Below are positions 62,679 to 64,000 of a stretch of 64,000 nucleotides of DNA, piece by piece (the first letter of the stretch is position 1; each line of letters opens with the position of its first letter). The translations under genes and the position numbers were made by a program. The notes below the pieces were generated by a model. The model ran no database searches. It saw only the letters and a program-made list of their open reading frames with translations, and was not told where the DNA came from. Source of the DNA: Caballeronia sordidicola (lineage in GTDB: Bacteria > Pseudomonadota > Gammaproteobacteria > Burkholderiales > Burkholderiaceae); assembly GCF_000729995.1 (NCBI RefSeq), contig NZ_JNFG01000199.1, positions 496,001 through 560,000 on the forward strand, written 5' to 3'.

Positions 62679-62817
62679 AGGGCAGTAAAGACGGACCCGA
62701 CGCCGCGCACGAAGCGCAGGGGTCGAGACCCCAGGTCCCTATTTAGAAGCAGCCAGGGAAGTATAAAAACGACAAGGCGGCGACCCGCCGCTTTCTTCAC
62801 TTGCAAGGAGAGAAGAG

Positions 62818-63114
62818 ATGGAACCGATGAAACCCATGGAACCCATGAAACCGATGGAGCCCATGCCTGCCATGGAAAAGTGGTGGCCTGATGAATTGGG
62901 TCACGCGTCCTCGAGCGGTTCACAAAACGGCGTGCGGTACGCGTTTTTCCCCGATAAACAGCGCTTGCTGATCGAAGAGCACGGCAACCTTAGGACCTAC
63001 GCCAGTGGCGATCATCAGATCAATGGGGTATCGCAACAGCAGAGCCACGGACACTCGCTGGCTTTCACTAGCCAGTCGGGCATCGTCAACCTCGACGAGT
63101 TAGAGCAGGTTTAG
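62818..63114 (+). CDS. Hypothetical protein with N-terminal Met-Glu-Pro/Met-Lys-Pro repeats
   Basis: This 98-residue protein starts at ATG 62818 after AAGGAGAGAAGAG. The first 20 residues are tandem MEPMKP units (MEPMKPMEPMKPMEPM). The remaining part (YAFFPDKQRLLIEEHGNLRT and later SGIVNLDELEQV) looks like a small beta-rich domain. No family is recognised. A methionine-rich repeat could bind copper or silver or act as an oxidation buffer; that is speculation. Confidence 0.75.
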   Translation: MEPMKPMEPMKPMEPMPAMEKWWPDELGHASSSGSQNGVRYAFFPDKQRLLIEEHGNLRTYASGDHQINGVSQQQSHGHSLAFTSQSGIVNLDELEQV

Positions 63115-63182
63115 TGAATTGCGGCAGGGGTGAGGAACGCGCAGTCGGCATCCGTCTCGCTGCCCATCGAACTGGAGTGGAC

Positions 63183-63359
63183 ATGAAAAACCCGTGGACC
63201 AAAAAGAATCCGTTTATGAGCATGTGGCTGAGTGGTGCGAATCGAGTTGCCGGATCGGCACGGGGCCAAGCGAGCGCGGCGGCAAAGCGTCAGGCTGTCG
63301 ATTTCTGGACGTCCGCACTGACGCCGCCCAAGCCCAAGAAGCGAAAGAGTCGGCGTTAG
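63183..63359 (+). CDS. Small basic protein (58 residues)
   Basis: ATG 63183 follows CTGGAG. The product (MKNPWTKKNPFMSMWLSGAN, then RVAGSARGQASAAAKRQAVD and a KKRKSRR end) is strongly basic and similar in style to phasin- or PHA-associated small proteins and to DNA-binding tails. It lies 68 bases after the repeat protein gene and probably shares its transcript. No family assigned. Confidence 0.6.
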   Translation: MKNPWTKKNPFMSMWLSGANRVAGSARGQASAAAKRQAVDFWTSALTPPKPKKRKSRR

Positions 63360-63670
63360 CACGAGGTTGACCTGTAACCGACCCTGGTGATGCTCAGCTT
63401 CGCCCTTCCTCCGCCGACGGACGCTCTTGTCCGGGCTTCGATCGGCCACGCGTCGCCACCGTGTCAGCATGGCTTTGCCGATTCGCGAAGCCTCTATGGC
63501 GAAGATGCAGACCGCCCCGCCGCTGCAGCAAGCCAGCGACAACATCGACACTCGCCGAGCGCTCCGCTGACCGCATTCCCGCAGTGGGTGCGGGCCGTTC
63601 GCGACGCCGAAGCGCACTTCAACTTGGCATTCCGCGCGCTCTGATTCAGCACTTCATGGGCAGGGGTGGC
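63360..63670 (+). other. Intergenic region, no gene supported
   Basis: About 310 bases. A frame across 63387-63644 has no recognised product and no good ribosome-binding site. Confidence 0.35.
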
Positions 63671-63686
63671 TGGCACGTCCCGTGCG
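63671..63686 (+). promoter_or_regulatory. Predicted sigma-54 promoter for the CsbD-like gene
   Basis: TGGCACGTCCCGTGCG has a perfect -24 element TGGCACG and exact spacing; the -12 element is GTGC instead of TTGC. It lies 33 bases before the start codon, a normal distance. Confidence 0.5.
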
Positions 63687-63718
63687 AAGGAGGACAGGGT
63701 CACCAACTGGAGGATGTC

Positions 63719-64000
63719 ATGGACACCGACACAGCAGAAGGTACGTTGAAAGAAGCAGCAGGCAAGGTTCAAGACGCATTAGGCGCAGTGGTGGGCGACG
63801 CGGCTGACCAGATGTCAGGGAAAGCACGTGAATTAGGTGGCAAGGCGCAGCAACTTTGCGCGGACACCACCAGCCTCATTCGGGACAGCACTGCTGAGAG
63901 TCCGTTTGTGGTGTTAGGCATTGTCGCCGCCGTCAGCTTTATAGCCGGCGTGATATGGGCGAACAGTGGAAACGGTTCTTCCCGGACTTATCCACAAGAT
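63719..64000 (+). CDS. CsbD-like stress protein with membrane segment (3' end outside window)
   Basis: The frame from ATG 63719 (MDTDTAEGTLKEAAGKVQDA) is open to the window end (94 codons). The first half is a CsbD-like helical repeat (GKVQDALGAVVGDAADQMSG); the second has a hydrophobic helix, VVLGIVAAVSFIAGVIWA, as in ElaB/DUF883-type ribosome or membrane-associated stress proteins. GGAGG lies just upstream. A sigma-54-like promoter with a perfect -24 half precedes it. Confidence 0.85.
   Translation, partial: MDTDTAEGTLKEAAGKVQDALGAVVGDAADQMSGKARELGGKAQQLCADTTSLIRDSTAESPFVVLGIVAAVSFIAGVIWANSGNGSSRTYPQD

Overview
The window reads as chromosome from a Burkholderiaceae bacterium, most like Paraburkholderia or Caballeronia. 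This is inferred from the high GC content, the codon use and the gene families present (SfnB/DszC-type oxidoreductases, a family 2A encapsulin, DUF1109/NrsF, DUF2934, DUF4142, a UdgX locus). No rRNA, tRNA or CRISPR array was found. Species-level identity cannot be read from the sequence.

Region 1 (1-23.4 kb) is an organosulfur acquisition island. It holds a peptide/nickel-type ABC transporter with two substrate-binding proteins, three acyl-CoA-dehydrogenase-fold oxidoreductases (two are tandem SfnB-type), a split YeeE/YedE pair for thiosulfate-like sulfur uptake, a beta-carbonic anhydrase, an NtaA/DszA-type and an SsuD-type FMNH2 monooxygenase, a YfcG-like glutathione transferase, a TPR protein, a nitroreductase, a dodecin and a MetQ-type binding protein. 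It ends with a family 2A encapsulin shell gene and its cysteine desulfurase cargo. Read together, the genes take up organosulfur compounds, release the sulfur oxidatively and could store it in a protein compartment.

Region 2 (24-32.5 kb) holds a secreted Ntn-type amide hydrolase, a decayed UvrD-like helicase, and a LysR-controlled catabolic module (LDH2-type dehydrogenase, MFS transporter, Tat-exported lactonase, RraA-type aldolase).

Region 3 (32.5-49.7 kb) is a mosaic. It has a group II intron with an intact reverse transcriptase, remnants of TauE/SafE, LysR and GAF-domain genes, a PheC-like periplasmic protein, a SigF/NrsF ECF sigma/anti-sigma pair divergent from a DoxX gene with matching promoter motifs on both sides, PhzF, an OsmC-YcaO fusion, NudC, a lipoprotein RNase homologue that lacks both catalytic residues, a Nudix hydrolase, an MgtC protein and a formate/nitrite-type channel.

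Region 4 (49.7-64 kb) is rich in stress genes: DUF4142, manganese catalase, DUF2934, hemerythrin plus HAD phosphatase, a zinc alcohol dehydrogenase broken by an in-frame TGA, a LexA-box-controlled radical SAM / DUF4130-UdgX DNA-repair pair, a Gfo/Idh/MocA oxidoreductase, DUF2945, ParA, small basic or repeat proteins and a CsbD-like protein. Seven of these transcription units carry a -24/-12 sigma-54-type promoter in the correct orientation. This suggests a shared RpoN-dependent stress regulon. It is the least expected pattern in the window.
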